Below, piece after piece: positions 14,501 through 29,500 of a stretch of 64,000 bases of DNA. A program made the translations under genes and the position numbers. Location: NCBI RefSeq assembly GCF_905475465.1, contig NC_062245.1, positions 4,774,001 through 4,838,000 of the forward strand. The letters run 5' to 3'. The notes under the pieces were generated by a model. It was given only the letters and a program-made list of their open reading frames with translations, searched no databases and was not told the origin of the DNA. Origin of the DNA: Pieris napi. Taxonomy: Eukaryota; Arthropoda; Insecta; Lepidoptera; Pieridae. Numbering within the stretch: the stretch's first letter is position 1; the number at the start of each line of letters is the position of its first letter.

Positions 14501-17500
14501 TAAAAGAAACCCCGCAGTAAGGCGTATTGCGACATTTATTGTTCGAGATTTTTTCAACAAACAATTTGCCATAAATAGATATTTAATTGGAAAATTATAT
14601 TCTAATTAAAACTATTATAAGGACTTGCAACCATTACATCATTCCTCATCTCTAAAATAAAATAAATTAATAAGAAAAACACGTTTAACTTTTATCATGG
14701 TGAAATAGGACCACGCACTTACTAAAACGCATCAAGGCAGATAATAATTACCCGTACATACACAAAATCATACACCACGAGTAGCACTCGTTCACGAGTA
14801 CGACGCATGCCATTGAGACCCTCGTCTTTGAGATGCCGACACATTGAGCTGAATCATCATGTAGAGCCAATATAACATTCCATTTGCTTAAAATTAGGGC
14901 TTCTCGGCCAGTGGTGAGAATTGAACGTACTCGGTGAACAAAGCTGTTCTCTGCTGATATTTTTACATAATGTATTTGCTTTCAGAGATCACGGTCGCCA
15001 AGCAGCTCAGCTCAAAGACAGCTCGATGAAGCTGATCTTTTCATGGACCTCATCAAGGATGTCGCAAATGAATTGGACATTGATGTACTCTGTCATAAGG
15101 TATTATCTTAATCTCTAAATATATAAAATTCTCGTGTCACAATGTTTGTTCCTATACGCCTCCGAAACGACGCGACCGATTCTTATGCATATTTTTTATG
15201 CATATTCAGTAAGTCTGAGAATTGGCAACTAGTTATATTTCAAACCCCTTAGTGATAAGGAGTGTCCACCCCTAAATTTTTATTTTTTAGATAATTTTTT
15301 TGTTTTTGTTTTTTTTATGATACAGCATACAAAAATAATTACAACCTCTAATTTTTACCCCTCTACGATCAACCCCTATTTTTTTTATTGTCGATAGTTA
15401 TTTTTATTGAAATAAAAAAATGTTTCCTAGAAATAATATGACATGGCAAAACAACGTTTGCCGGGTTACCTAGTATAATTATAATATTTTAATACTCTAA
15501 TCCACTTTACTTTTATAATACGTGCTGCGTTAGCTATTTAAGAATACCTACTTAAGTTTTATGTTAATTTTAATAATATTTTAGTTTTAAACTCATGTAA
15601 ATTGAGTATTAAATAGATAATGTCCGTGTGTGAGTAAAGCGTGCGAATTTAAAATGATAAACAATTGAAAATTGTGTTGATAAAACAATAATTGGCATGG
15701 TGGTACTATCTCTGGAATCAATTTAATTGAATAAAATTTGGTTTAAATTACGAGAATAAATACGATATAAATTGAAAGAATAAATGCAAACTATCAAAAT
15801 CCACATTTAAGTTCTGACTTATAATAAAAAGGCTTTTGTATAGACTATTATTGGTTATATTTATTAAGTACAAACATTAATTTCATATAGAGTCCTAGAA
15901 AAATCCGACGGGGTTATTGCCTTATAAATTTACATAGTAATACATCGACATTTCTTTTCTAAAATTCAAAGCACACTTCAAAGAAATGAAAATCTAATAA
16001 CACAGGCTTCTAAGCTATATTAAGTCTGGAATAAGAGACAAGGCAGTTGGATTCTGATATAACGCGAGTTTGATATTTTATTAAAGTAAATGCCGCACGT
16101 AATACCAAAGACAATTTACCGTTATTTATTTATTTAAAAAAGTTTTGTCTACGGGCCGTACTTTAAAAGCTAGGAACACAAAACTAATTACACAATCTTT
16201 AACAGGAAAACAATGCAAGCTTTATACTTAATAACTATTACTAAGAGAATTCTTAAAAACTAAATAAATAATCTAAAATAAATATGTGATTTAAAAAGGG
16301 AGAAATATAAATGATAACTTGTCGTAAAATTTTGAAAGAGAAACTGTAAGAGAGATTTTATTGTCTTTGGTATTGTAAACATTATTCATAATGAAAAATT
16401 AATACAAGAAAAACATATTCCGAAAGTATATAGACTATATTCTTACCCTGACCCTGACCTATAATAATACCCTTATTATTATTAGCCTGATACATAAAAG
16501 TCCCAATTCAAGTTTTATCATCGCAAAACCGTTGCTGCGGTTTCGAAGCGTTTTATTCAGTTCATACGTTTAACTGTCTTTCAATAAGATTTTAGGACTA
16601 GACAAGCTAAATTATAATGCGCGTAATGGATACTCAGCTGAATTAATATTGGAGTATTGTTATATTCTCAGACGTGATCCATTTACTGATTGTATTGAGA
16701 TAACTATAGTGAATAATAGGTCAAATAGAGTTCGTACTAAGTGAACTCTATTTGACCTATTATTGGGCCTTCTATTTAATATAATATAAAAAATATACTC
16801 CCTATTTTGTTGGGAAAATTGTTCAGGTTTGACACGTTAATCTTACGTTATCTATTGAAAATTGAATAATGAAATTCTTCATTGTAATAATTAAAATAGT
16901 CATACAGAAACTATCAAATACGACCGGGACGGACCTTCTTATCTGACTTTATTTTTTTTATTTTTACTATCTTTGTATCGCTTTTTGGTATTATTGTATT
17001 AAAAAAAAATGTAACGATTAGAAAAGATCATCTAAATCTATTAAATACAATTATTAAAAAATAAGGTATTATTATAGTCGTAGTGTTATGATTTTGACAG
17101 TCGACGTGTTTCAATCGACGTCAAAAAAAGTTATCTGCAAATGTTTATCAATTCATCCTCGTAAGTTATTACCATCCGAGTGTGGACAAGATGTAAAAAA
17201 TGTCGATACATTTAATTATTAGTAGGTAAACTTAGTACGGACCAAAAAAACCATAATGGACTTCTAAGAACACAGAATAATGCCAACCAAAGCAAACACC
17301 TGAAGCAAATACCTGGAAATATAATCTTATTAAAATATTTTGACGAAGTTTCAAAAGCAATAACGTTTACCCAACGGCACAAAAACAAGGCGAGCGCCAA
17401 CAAAATTAATTGATACTTATTTTCGTTGCGAATTACTTGGAAAATTTATTTGGCTCCCCTTTGTAAGCTGGGAAAACTTTTAGAAGTTTCCTTTTTAATT

Positions 17501-20500
17501 TTTAGTATAAAAAGTTTTGTTAACTTTTATTACAATAATATCTCATAGTTTGAAAATTACTGAATAAAATACGAATTTTTTAACCAGACCTTTTAGCTTT
17601 GGGTAATCTGAGCGTTTTAGAGTATTCCTAAATAAATTTCTTATAAAATGAGATATTTTTGATAAAAATAATTTGCATAATTAACATATAAAGAAAAGCG
17701 CTCTCTCCACCAGTACCTTTTGGTCAAATATAGTTTTTTTTTACAGATCCTCGTGAATGTGTGCTTGTTAACATCAGCAGACCGAGGCAGCTTATTTCTG
17801 GCCAAAGGGAGTCCACCTAACAGATACCTTCAAGCCAAACTATTTGACGTCACGAGGGTTACAGGTACAAACGTTTATTTTACTCTGAAACAATATTACT
17901 TATAAGCAGATATTATATAGCAATACATACTGTCTATTATATACACCATCGCTTCGTACTTAATTAAAAAACGGTGTAACGATAGGCCTGTACCCAATAT
18001 CCCACCAACAATAATATCGTAACATTACTATAGGAAATACAGGCAACACAAAGGAAATAATATTAATAATAAAAGTCTGTTATTTCAGAAACATTACATT
18101 TATATTTCTATCAAGTGACTGTGCCCTTTTTTGGCAAAGGCATCCAAATCCCGCCATTTCTGTCTGCTCTGTACCACTATCTGCCATGTACCACTATCTG
18201 CCATGTACCACCTGCTGTTACCTTTATCTGGTCTCTCCACCTTCTACATTGTCTTCCTCTTTTGCGTTTATTGTACCTTGGGCCTAGTTCCCATTTAATA
18301 CTTTGTTGCTCTTGACAGTTCCTCTTGCCATGTACTCTGCCCATTGTGACATCTGCTACCATAGTTATTCCTCATGATGTATTCTTTCGTAAAAAGGAAA
18401 ATAAGTCAATTTGAAGCTGATGTCGCGTGGGTAGAAAAACTAAATATTACTGAAACTTAAGAAAACTTTACGCCTCCGAACATTGTACATATCTTACGTG
18501 AAGATGTTAAGCAAATGGTGGATAATTTTAAAAATAATAAATCAACATAACAATTCACAATAAAATGTTGATGATATACCATCTAATATGAATAAATTGT
18601 TTTGCCTTTGTCCTTATTTTAATAAATGGAAATTCACAAGTTATCATATGACCCATACGTCGTGGTTTATTGACCGCTTAAATGTATATTGTTTTAAGTA
18701 TTTACATTATTAACACCTTAGTGGTATTTTATTTCCTTTATATCATGTTTGGCTTACATGAGAGAATTTATAAAATTACTAGCTGATCCGGCAAACGTCG
18801 TTTTGCCATGTATATCATTTATGATAAAAATATGGGTTGATCGTAGAGGGATGAAAATTAGGGGTTGTATGTATTTTTTAATGCTGTATCATAAAAAAAT
18901 AAAACAATAAAAATTTATCTAAATTAAAAAAAATTAGGGTAGGACTACCCTTAACATTTAGGGGTTGTATGTATTTTTTAATGCTGTATCATAAAAAAAT
19001 AAAACAATAAAAATTTATCTAAATTAAAAAAAATTAGGGTAGGACTACCCTTAACATTTAGGGGGATGAAAAATAGATGTTGTCCGATTCTCAGACATAC
19101 CCACACACAAAATTTCATGAGAATCGGTCGAGCCGTTTCGGAGGAGTTTAACCACAAACACAGCGACATGAGAATTTTATATATTAGATTTACATAACCT
19201 GTGATTGTCATGCAGTCGTGGTAAGAGAGGTAAACTGTATTCAGTTCTGAGTTCGATTCTCAGTACTATTTTAGGATGGTAAAAGGCCGATCGCTACGTT
19301 AAAACACGTTTTCTTTGTTTAAGGTAAAATCTATATAGAACTATTACTCGTTATCTTTCAACTCTCTGACCACAATTACTTTGAAGCTCTGAAGTTAATA
19401 AGTTTCCGTTGAAATGTTGTAGCTAAACATACAATCGTTAGCCATTCTGTTTGAAGCAGTGGTTAGAATATTCATATTAAATAAGCTATACTTAATGACA
19501 GTGAGGCCATCGCAATAAACGCAAATTACAATCCCATTCATATGCGTGTGGCCCTTTGCGGTTGATTACGATATTTTGATGATTCATTGTCTTTCCTATT
19601 GTGTGGGTTAATGTTTTTGGAATCATTAAGGAAAACGAGCGTTCTTCGAAGTGATATAATAGTTGAATATTCGAACGTGTCTTGAAAGCCACATCGAATT
19701 GGTAGGGAAAAATTCGTGTTAATTTTTTACCGATTTTTTTGTCGTCGTCCGATTTCTCACAAAAACAAATGACGTGTTTCCGGGAAATCTAAAGACGTCA
19801 ATCTTTGAAATATATTAGTTACAGTACGGGACTGGTCTTATTCATAGATTTTCTTCTAGAGATTTAAAAGAAATCAAATTTAATGTGTTCTTTTCTTTTG
19901 TGGCACAGAAAGCTAATTGCTTACTAATCTGAGACCCAGACCTAAAATATTGCGGCGTAACATGTTCGTTAGAAATAACCCTAAGATGTAGTAATATATA
20001 AGCCATACTGTATTTTGTGTCTTATATTATTTATATCATATATGTACCCCTTTTGGCTACATTTTCATCTAGAATAAAATATATATTTCTAAAATCCATC
20101 CTTGAAAGTTTGAACAACATTCATATTAAATTCTTTAGTTCCTTTCTATATTACTATAACCACAGCGTACCATTACCAACCATTACCAACATTAAGCAGA
20201 TTTAGTATGAAAATAGTATAAATAAATAGGCTGTATTTTAGCCTAATTGTCCTCTAACAGATAATATTAATTAACATAAAACTTCACTCGAGGACAAAGT
20301 GATTATAATATTTTCATTCAGAACTGTCTCCACTGATGTTAATATTAAGTAAGAACTGGGTCAAGTGCCTGATGTCAAATAAAAGACATTAATTTCAGCT
20401 TTCAAAGAGTCGCTTAGCTGGTAAATGCTGTACATTCATAGAAAAAATAAAGACCGTAGACAATGAAATACACAATTATAGTTGCTTTACTATTTAAAAT

Positions 20501-23500
20501 GCATTTAGAGACGTTCATTTATTTATAAAAAGCCTAATTGCACTGTTTTAAAAACTCTTTAGTCTGTTTCTGCTAAAATATATTTATGCTGTGATTATGA
20601 AATTACAGATGAAACAAAACAGTACACGAGAATTTTTTAATAAGGGTGCTATCTGTGGTCTTAATCCATTTGTCACACATAAAACATCAAACCGTATCGT
20701 GTATATGTAAATTATTGAATTTATTTTCAAACTTCACCCAGTACAACGATTTGACAATTATTAGTTAATTATTTTGCTAATGGCAGAGCTGAATGACGTT
20801 CGAATGGATATCCGTTCGTCTAGTTTCATAATAGATAAAATGGAAAATAATTCTAATCATGTATAGCGTTTAAAAGTATATAAACTTCTTGAACAGATTT
20901 TAAAAACAATATACTTTTATATGCGGTGACATAAACATGCTCCTTAGCTGACGAACCTCAAGGGTTGTTTGATTCATCAGAACGACTCGATAAAAAAGTG
21001 CGTGCGTACAAAGTACACATGTCAGAAGTAAAATTTCTTTGGCAAACTAATTTTTAACTCTTGTTCAAATCTAAAACTTTAGATTTCCGAGACGTAGAGG
21101 GAAGGAAAAAGGAAGATATGTTAAGAATTTAACTGTCATTACATTGTTGAAAATTAATACAAATAATAAATTTAATTTATTTCTTCGATAATAAAAACAC
21201 GTGGCATTTTAATGTACAATTCGTCATTTGAGATTTATATAAAATACTAATATGTATTTCATAAATTCTCTTTACGAAATTTTAATTTTAAAAATAGAAT
21301 TTCTATAAGGTATCTCACCCTCACTCTCTCTCAATCGGTCTCAATCGCTCTCACCCTTTTCTTCGACAAAAACGCTGCACATCTTCGTGACGTTTCGTAA
21401 AAAAATTGCCCTCATGCGCCTAAAGAAGTTTCACTTCAATTACAAATATTAATTTGCGACCGGATATCTGATCTGATGTTCCCGTCACCATTTGCTTAAA
21501 CAAGATTCGAAATTCATTGTAATAAAAACCAAATAAAGTTACCTACTAAAATTTATAATTATTCATTAAATTATAATGGTTTTATTAGAGTTATCCGACG
21601 CGCTACGAATGGCAAGAACACAAGAAATAAGGATACCTTTTGGTGTTGGAGTGGCGGGCTTGGCTGCTCAGACGAAACACCCGATTAATATTAAAAATGC
21701 TTATGCAGATCCTAGGTAAGTTGCATTAACATTATTCAACAGAATTTTTTATTATAGTTGGGATCTAATCAAATTCATTTTATAAATGCTAACATTTGTT
21801 GTAATTCTATCACCTTTCTACGGTGTACAGTATACCGTGTAGTTTTTAATGCCCTGAAGGGTCTCATTAACCTAGTAGTTGATATAGATGATATAGATGT
21901 CTTATCTCTGGTTTTTATTGTAGTACAGAAGTATGGGAGAGCGCACTTGCGTCTGCGCAACTAGAATCTTCTTTGTATTTTGTTTGACGTTCAAAAGTGC
22001 CATTTTAGGTGGTCTAATTGAAATAAATTATATGACTTTGACTTGTTCATAATGTATATAATGTGATTGTTGGCTGTCATACTTTCTTAATACATAATCT
22101 ATTTAATTACTAAATTCACCTAATATACATTATCTTGTACATTATGTATATTCAATGGTAAGTACTGATAATCAGTTCTGTGGTTTGTCCGAGTGTACAG
22201 CGAGCGTACTGAATGAGGCCAAATTAACACTACTCCTATATCTTTATGTTATATTTAATTTTATCTTACATTCTTTCTTGCTACAATATATCATGTGTCA
22301 TATACTCTAGTCTCAATTGAGAGTAACCGTCGTGGTTATAGGCCTGGAGAACATTGGTTTGTATAAACGTTTAAGCATTCAAATTAATTTCAGGTTTAAC
22401 AGTGAAATCGATGCCCAAACAGGTTACAAGACGGAATTAATACTCTGTATGCCTATATGTAACTATGAAGGTGACGTCGTCGGTGTGGCACAGATAATAA
22501 ATAAAACCGATGGTAATATCATTTCTTCGTCTACTGTTATAGAGAAAAGTTATTAATTTGTATGTATAATATCTAAACTCTATTAAAATAGTCGCTTGTG
22601 TCGCTATACAAAGACAATTTCCTAAAAATTACGTTTTATATAAAATTACCTTTGTATTTAGCGCTTAAAATAAATATACATACATATTTTTATTGCGCTA
22701 CTGTTAAGCTATCTTACAGAATTATTCTTCAGTAATCGCGTGCAGCGTAATCCAATATATGTTCTTAGTACAAATAGGATTTATTAGTATACATTGTTTT
22801 GTTTTCCAGGTTCCAAAGAATTTTCCGCTCGAGATGTAGAAGTATTTCGCCGGTATCTAACCTTCTGCGGCATTGGCATACAAAACGCTCAGTTATTCGA
22901 GTCTTCCGTGCTAGAGTATAAAAGAAATCAGATCCTTCTAGCACTAGCTAGAAGTATATTTGAGGAGCAGAATAATTTGGAATGTCTAGTGACGAAGATA
23001 ATGACCGAAGCACGGGAGCTGTTGAAGTGTGAAAGATGCGCTGTATTTATATTAGACACAGATCATTGTGAATCGGTAAGAATTTAATAATACATACTGT
23101 ATATAAGCATTTTTATTGAAATAATATTATTTTTTAAGATTAATCAATTTTTTTTATCTAACTGGTCACTTATATTACAAGATATTTGACCTTCTCTTCT
23201 ACCCTTAGTATGCAAATAGATTTTTGTTGACAGCTTATAGACAATAATGGTTTGTTGGTGGACTCAGTTTCCACTTAGACTTAGACTCATAATCGGTCTT
23301 TTGTGCGTAATACAGACCATACTATTTCAGTAAACTTTTTCCTACTTTTTTTTCAATATATTTTAATTTTTCCAGTTACCGGTTGAGTGAACTTTTTTTA
23401 CGAAATCAAACCTCAACCTTGTTTAAGGCAACAAAAGCTTAAGCTAAAGTTTTATGTTGATTACTTTATTACCGCTTAATATAAAGTCCACTCACAAATT

Positions 23501-26500
23501 TTAAAATAGTCATACTTACTTAGTTACTAAGCTTAAGTGTCTAATATCAAACGTATAGTCTTAACTAGCACTTAAACTTAGTCAAAAAGTGACAAAGGAC
23601 GAAGGGTTAAGACGAGTACGAAAATCTATGTAATTTTACGAATATGCGCCTTGATCAAACATTGATTCCATCCTCCAGAGTCACTTGGAGCGTATAGTAC
23701 AGCGTCCGGGCGGGCGGCCATCAGGCTATCCTGCCCTACCACCGCCCGCCCCAACCCGCTTTCATACGCTCTTCGAGTTAGGCGCTCACCACTCTCGAAC
23801 AACATTGACGCCCAGACATGACACAAAGTCGACGTTGGCATCTATTGCATTGGCGGTAAGATTTTATTTATATCTACAATAAGTTTTCTTAAAACCGGAC
23901 CAGAACAAGATATATGTTAGGCTTGGTATGACTTTTAGCTTAGTAAAAGTATAAAGAGTTTTTGACAATGTACTATTATGAAATATATGAATACAGCGAT
24001 TTATAACATAATATTATGTCGTAGCATAACAATAAAAAAATCTATAATTGTAAATTATATATGTTTGTCACCCAATTTGGTCCAACGCAATGCGATCCGG
24101 GGAGTTATTGGGGCTCCCATCCCGGCGAAATGATTGTGATCGATTAGTAAAGAAAGTTTTTTCTCTTAGATAATCAATGAAGTATACGATGACGTGTCTG
24201 TGTTCTCAGGGACTTTACTTAAAAGTCATGTTACTTTGGTGTTCCATTTACGAATTCCAATTTTAATTTTTAAAATCACACAATTACAGGTAGCTCAATC
24301 AAATAAGGCTTTAAACATATCAAATGTGGACGATTGGCGTCGAGATAACGGCATGACTGACAAAGAGTGTGACGATGCAGCCAATGTTCGGACCATGCTT
24401 TGTATGCCTATTGTCAATGCTAACAAGGACGTCATTGGAGTCGCACAATTGATTAATAAGGTACTAAAAAATGAGTAACAAGTACGTACTTTATGTACGC
24501 GTACGTGAACAAGCACCTTCATAAGTACGCGTATGTTATGCAGTTAGTGAATGTTTCACGAGACTGAAAGCTGTTTGAGGATAATAAATGGATTGAATAT
24601 GAGTAAAAATTAATTTTCCTTCATTATTTGTTTTATACGAAAAAAATTCCCTGTAATATGTTCCACTATGTTTTTATTAAACCCAAAAATGTTTTTTTTA
24701 AATTTGACTTACTTTTATTTAAATAAAGGGGCAGTGTTGGCCAAGTGGCTTCAGCGTGCGAGTTTCTTCCCTGAGATCGTAGGTTCGATCCCCGGCTGTG
24801 CACCAATGCACCAACTTTCTTTCCATGTGCGCATTTAACAATCGCTCGAACGGTGAAGGAAAACATCGTGAGGAAACCGGTCTTGCCTTGAACTCAAAAA
24901 GTCGACGGCGTGTGTCAGGCATAGGAGGCTGATCACCTACTTGCCGATTAGATTAACAAATGATCATAAAACAAATACAGAAACCTGAGGCCCAGACCTA
25001 AAAAGGTTGTAGCGCCACTGATGTTTAAATAAATATAAATATATAATATATTATTTTTAGTTTTTTTAAAAATATAACATAATAATAATCATAAAGAACC
25101 AATACATAGTATTTTTTCTAATAGGCAAGTAGGTTATAGTAGGCAGCCTGTGCCTGACACACGTAACTTTTTGGGTTTAAGGCATGGTTTCTTCACGATG
25201 TTTTTTCTTCCATACGAGCGAGTATTAAATGCGCACTTAGAAAGTGCTTCTAGAAGTTCCAACCTACGATGTCGGGAATGAATATTGCTCGTCTAATAAT
25301 TATTCAATATTAATTTAATAAAATATATCCGGACTATTTTATTTATTTATTTAATTATAAGTAATCTTACAGCTAACATACATAATATTACAAAACAAAC
25401 ACTTAGACAGTACAAAAAGCCAAAACAGATTACATAGATAAACAATATTATATACGAAAAATTAAACAAATAAGCGCATCAATAGACAAAAATATAAACA
25501 GAAAACTGAAATTTAATATTTAAAACAATAAATAATACTAAATACAACCTAAACAAAATTCGAGTCTTCCCGCCCCTTCAAATATTTTCTCACATGTTCT
25601 TTGGATTTGTATTTCAGGAAAATGGTTCTCAATTTACTGATGGTGATATATCAATATTTGAAGCGTTTGCAATATTCTGTGGTCTGGGAATCCACAATAC
25701 GCAAATGTATGAAAATGCCTGCAAACTTATGGCGAAGCAAAAGGTTAATCAATTCATTTCCTCTATTATTTACAATATGTCTTTATAATATCTTTTTGCC
25801 GAGTTTCTTGGCCGTTCTTCTCAGAACAAGGCCTCCTGGTAGTTTTGCGAACGGATGGCGTAGTCTTGCTCTTTCGTGAATTTTGTAAACGTTGTTGACA
25901 TTCATAAGCATGCTCTAAGAAGCATCTAAATTGAATAAACGTATTTTGATTTTTGATTTTTTTTTTGTCATAATAATTAAGTAATAAAGCCACTATGTTG
26001 AACAATAATAGTCTCTTTAAGAGTTCTCTAAAAGTATGTTAAAGAAACCATTCATAAATGTTGACAATTAATATTTTTGAGATATAGTTTTATTCACGCG
26101 TGCATTCAAGATGTCTATGGCTCTTATATAATTTAAGGATTCAAGCCAGAGCTAGCTAGTTTCGTATAACCTAAAGATATTTGATAATAATAATTAATTT
26201 AATTATTTCAGGTTGCTCTTGAATGTCTCTCATATCATGCGACTGCGTCATCAGAGGATACAACCAAGTTGTGCCAAGATGTTATTCCTTCAGCGGAAAC
26301 GTACAACCTTTATAGCTTTAAATTTCATGGTAAGTTGATAACTTTGATTTGTTTGAGATATAATGTAATAAAAAACTCCAATAATAACCTTAAAAGTAGC
26401 CTTTTTCACAATGTAGTTAGAAATACCTTTCAACTTAATTTTAATTACGTGTCCCTCCTTTTGATTGCGTTTTGGCCAAAACTCGCCGATATCCAGAATC

Positions 26501-29500
26501 TGATTAAAGAATTCTGGATCTCCAGTTGCTTACCTGACACTTTTATGAATTATTTGTTTTATTGATTTGTTTTCACTTCGTGATGGTTATGTTTGCCTAT
26601 AAGTGTATGACATTTTAAAACTTGTATTTTTTTCGATATGGTATAATGTGTCAGTGGATAAAATAAAATAATAGTATAATATCTTTGTTGCATATACTCG
26701 GCCTTATATACAAGGCCAGAATTTAACTTAGATTAAGACAGTTTTGCACTGTCAGAAAGGATGTGTTTAACTTAAAATAATTTCAACTTTTAAAATGTGA
26801 CTAATTTATTAGGTATAAAAATAGTTTTAATTTAAACGCGAAGACTAACTCTAAGAATGTTAGAAAAGTTGTTGAAAATTTCTTTTTTTTTTCAGACTTC
26901 GATCTATCAGATGAGGATACGTGTAGAGCCACCTTGCGGATGTTTCTTGAATGCAATCTAGTGGAAAAGTTTCACATACCATACGACGTACGTATTTGCA
27001 TTTATTCTAATTTTAAAAATTATTAGGTAATAGTGAATCAGTGGGGTGAAAATGTTAGTCGAAACTATTGTGCGCTTCGTTCGATTGTGATTGGTCAACA
27101 TCATCTCCAATCCATTACGCTCTGACGCAATATGATACGTCATACGTATTACGTCCTTTTATCTTCAAAATAAAACCATGGCTCCATGTTTCTTTTTACA
27201 TAATTATCCCTGAAGATAATTAATAATCTTAATATATATAAATTACGTGTCACGTTGTTTGCCCGCTATGGACACCTAAACTACCGAACCGATTTCAATC
27301 AAATTTGCACACCGTGTGTAGTTTGATCTAACTTAAAAGATAGGATAGCTTACATCTCAATTTATACCCGCAATATTATTTTATTGCAAAATATTTGTTT
27401 ATTATTTAACAGTCACAATTCTAACAGATGGCGCTGTGTTGAAAGTACCAACGTTTCACATAAGCTACAATTTAATGACCTAGCCACCAAAAAAGCATGG
27501 TGGTGCCCATGACTGGTGTTCTCCTACCGTTTCCCTTGAATAGGTTACTACTATGTAATATAACTAAAACCTTAGCCACAGCAACGCTTGGCCGGTCTGC
27601 TAGTACCTAGTATATATATAAGATACTAGCCGTTTCGCGCCCGCTTTGCTGGACGAATTAAAATAAATTTTATGTTTCATTATTTTATTTTTTTTCATAT
27701 TTTTATTATTCTTCTTTTTAACTTCCCGCTAAGAAAATTGAAATATTTCGAAAATCGAGTTTTTAACAGATGTTGACGTTTAGAGGTTCTAGGAAGCCTC
27801 CCCGAATGTTTCCGCGGTGAAGTCCGTATGGATAAATTTTCATAAAAGTAAAACAGCAATAAAACAATGAAGGAACGTTGGAATTTAATAAATAAATAGC
27901 CATAAACCATCTAGGAAAAAATTCGCATCGAATGGTGGTAGTTTCATGTCGATACGATCAGTGGTTTAGGCGTGATTGAGCCTCAAACGAAGACCATTTT
28001 CATTATATATATATAGATTTCACCTTGATCGCTGGAACTCTTCCACGGTCCGCTTCACATGACTTTTTCTTTACGAAGTAGCGATCTGTGGAATCGTCTC
28101 TAATAATAATTTATTAGCACTAAGTAGCTAATAAATTACTTTCAGTTATAATAATGAAATCGTCGTTATTAATCAATATTACTAAAGACCATTGAATAGT
28201 TGTCAGTTTATAGATCTAGCAATAATGGCAAATCTAATAAACCACTTGTAATATCGGTTTTGAACAGATATATATGACTGATAGTATTAATTCATAAGCT
28301 GTAAATGACAGTGACAGCTGACAATAACGTATAAGACTTTATATAATTTGTTGTTATTAATTAATTCTCCGTTATTAGGTTCTCTGCCGATGGACTCTAA
28401 GTGTCAAAAAGAATTACCGCCCAGTAAAATATCACAACTGGAGGCACGCACTTAACGTGGCACAGACTATGTTCGCTATGATGAAAACCGGCAAAATGGA
28501 ACGTTTTATGTCAGATCTGGAAATATTGGGCCTCCTTGTCGCTTGTCTATGCCACGATTTGGACCATAGAGGCACAAATAACGCGTTTCAGACGAAAACC
28601 GAGAGTCCTCTCGCGATTTTGTATTCGACGTCGACAATGGAACATCATCATTTCGATCAGTGTGTCATGATCTTGAATAGTGAGAGCAATAACATTTTTC
28701 AGGTGAGAATTAATTTTGTGTAACTTCTAAACTAATATTATAAAGAAAAGATTTTTGGATCTTTTATTTAAATTGGATTAACACAAAACTACTCATCGAT
28801 TTTAAAAATATTTTTTACATTATCAGGAATGTTTAGCCCTGCGATAAATAAAAGCATTAATAAAAAAATCTGAAATATTGGAAAATAATTTCTTTGGAGA
28901 GTTTCATGATCTGAATGATGATTATTAGAAGTAAATTCACCACGTTGTTTAATGACATGAGATTGATTAGGATAAAGCCATTTATTATATAAGTGTCGGA
29001 TAAAACACTCAATAAATATTTGAATATTATGAGAAATAAGTATTGTTTTCCTAACAACCAGGCCAATAAGGACGACATTTTCTTTGATTCGCTGATTATT
29101 TTCACTATTGATTGTAGTATTTAGAAAATATTTTAAACTTTTTAATTATTTTAGTTTACCCTTTATTTCTTTCCTTCCTAAAAATTTAAATTACTTTTTC
29201 GAATTAATTTATTTCTTGTTTAAGGCTCTATCACCAGTGGATTATAAATGCGTGATGCGCGTTGTAGAGACTGCTATATTATCCACGGACCTTGCGATGT
29301 ACTTTAAGAAGAAGTCGAAGTTCCTAGATCTAGTGGATAATGGAGAATTTGACTGGCAGAGTCCTGAGAAAAAAGAATGTAAAACCCTTTTATTATTATA
29401 ATTTAGAAAATTAAATTTTTTTTGATGAACTCTTAGCAACAATGGTAAATTAAAAATTTCTAGTTAAAATATTCCTTCAACGGAACGTCGAGTTATGTAT

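Larger units (their letters stand above)
6048..14985 (+). other. Pde6 intron 1 of the coding region (8.9 kb)
   Basis: The longest Pde6 intron. It contains a repeat arm (7190-7345), a 959-bp TIR element (7462-8420), two SINEs (9704-9955 and 11925-12227), a SINE fragment (about 12880-12935), a perfect small palindrome (10329-10371) and a short TE-like unit (13906-14060). No exon was found in it. Confidence 0.7.
15100..17746 (+). other. Pde6 intron (2.6 kb)
   Basis: Holds a reverse RTE-like tail (15118-15480), an AT-rich stretch beginning TTATTTATTTATTT near 16120 that resembles a minus-strand LINE 3' end, and a perfect hairpin (16712-16764). No exon seen. Confidence 0.6.
17865..21588 (+). other. 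Pde6 intron (3.7 kb)
   Basis: Holds a LINE reverse-transcriptase end on the minus strand (18110-18362), an RTE-like tail with a 100-bp tandem duplication (18775-19195) and a GAAGT..ACTTC family element (20993-21445). The rest is AT-rich with nothing recognised. Confidence 0.6.
24461..25617 (+). other. Pde6 intron with two opposed SINEs
   Basis: Contains SINE copies in opposite orientation (24728-25023 and 25115-25300), then an AT-rich stretch starting TTTATTTATTTAATTA near 25340 that looks like a minus-strand LINE tail. Confidence 0.6.

Noticed and set aside
24738..24792. A- and B-box pair like a tRNA gene
   Set aside because: It is the tRNA-derived head of a SINE; no acceptor stem closes, and the same head recurs with retroposed bodies and target duplications.
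24666..24922. Two minus-strand open frames with Arg-rich readings
   Set aside because: They are the reverse reading of the full SINE at 24728-25023.
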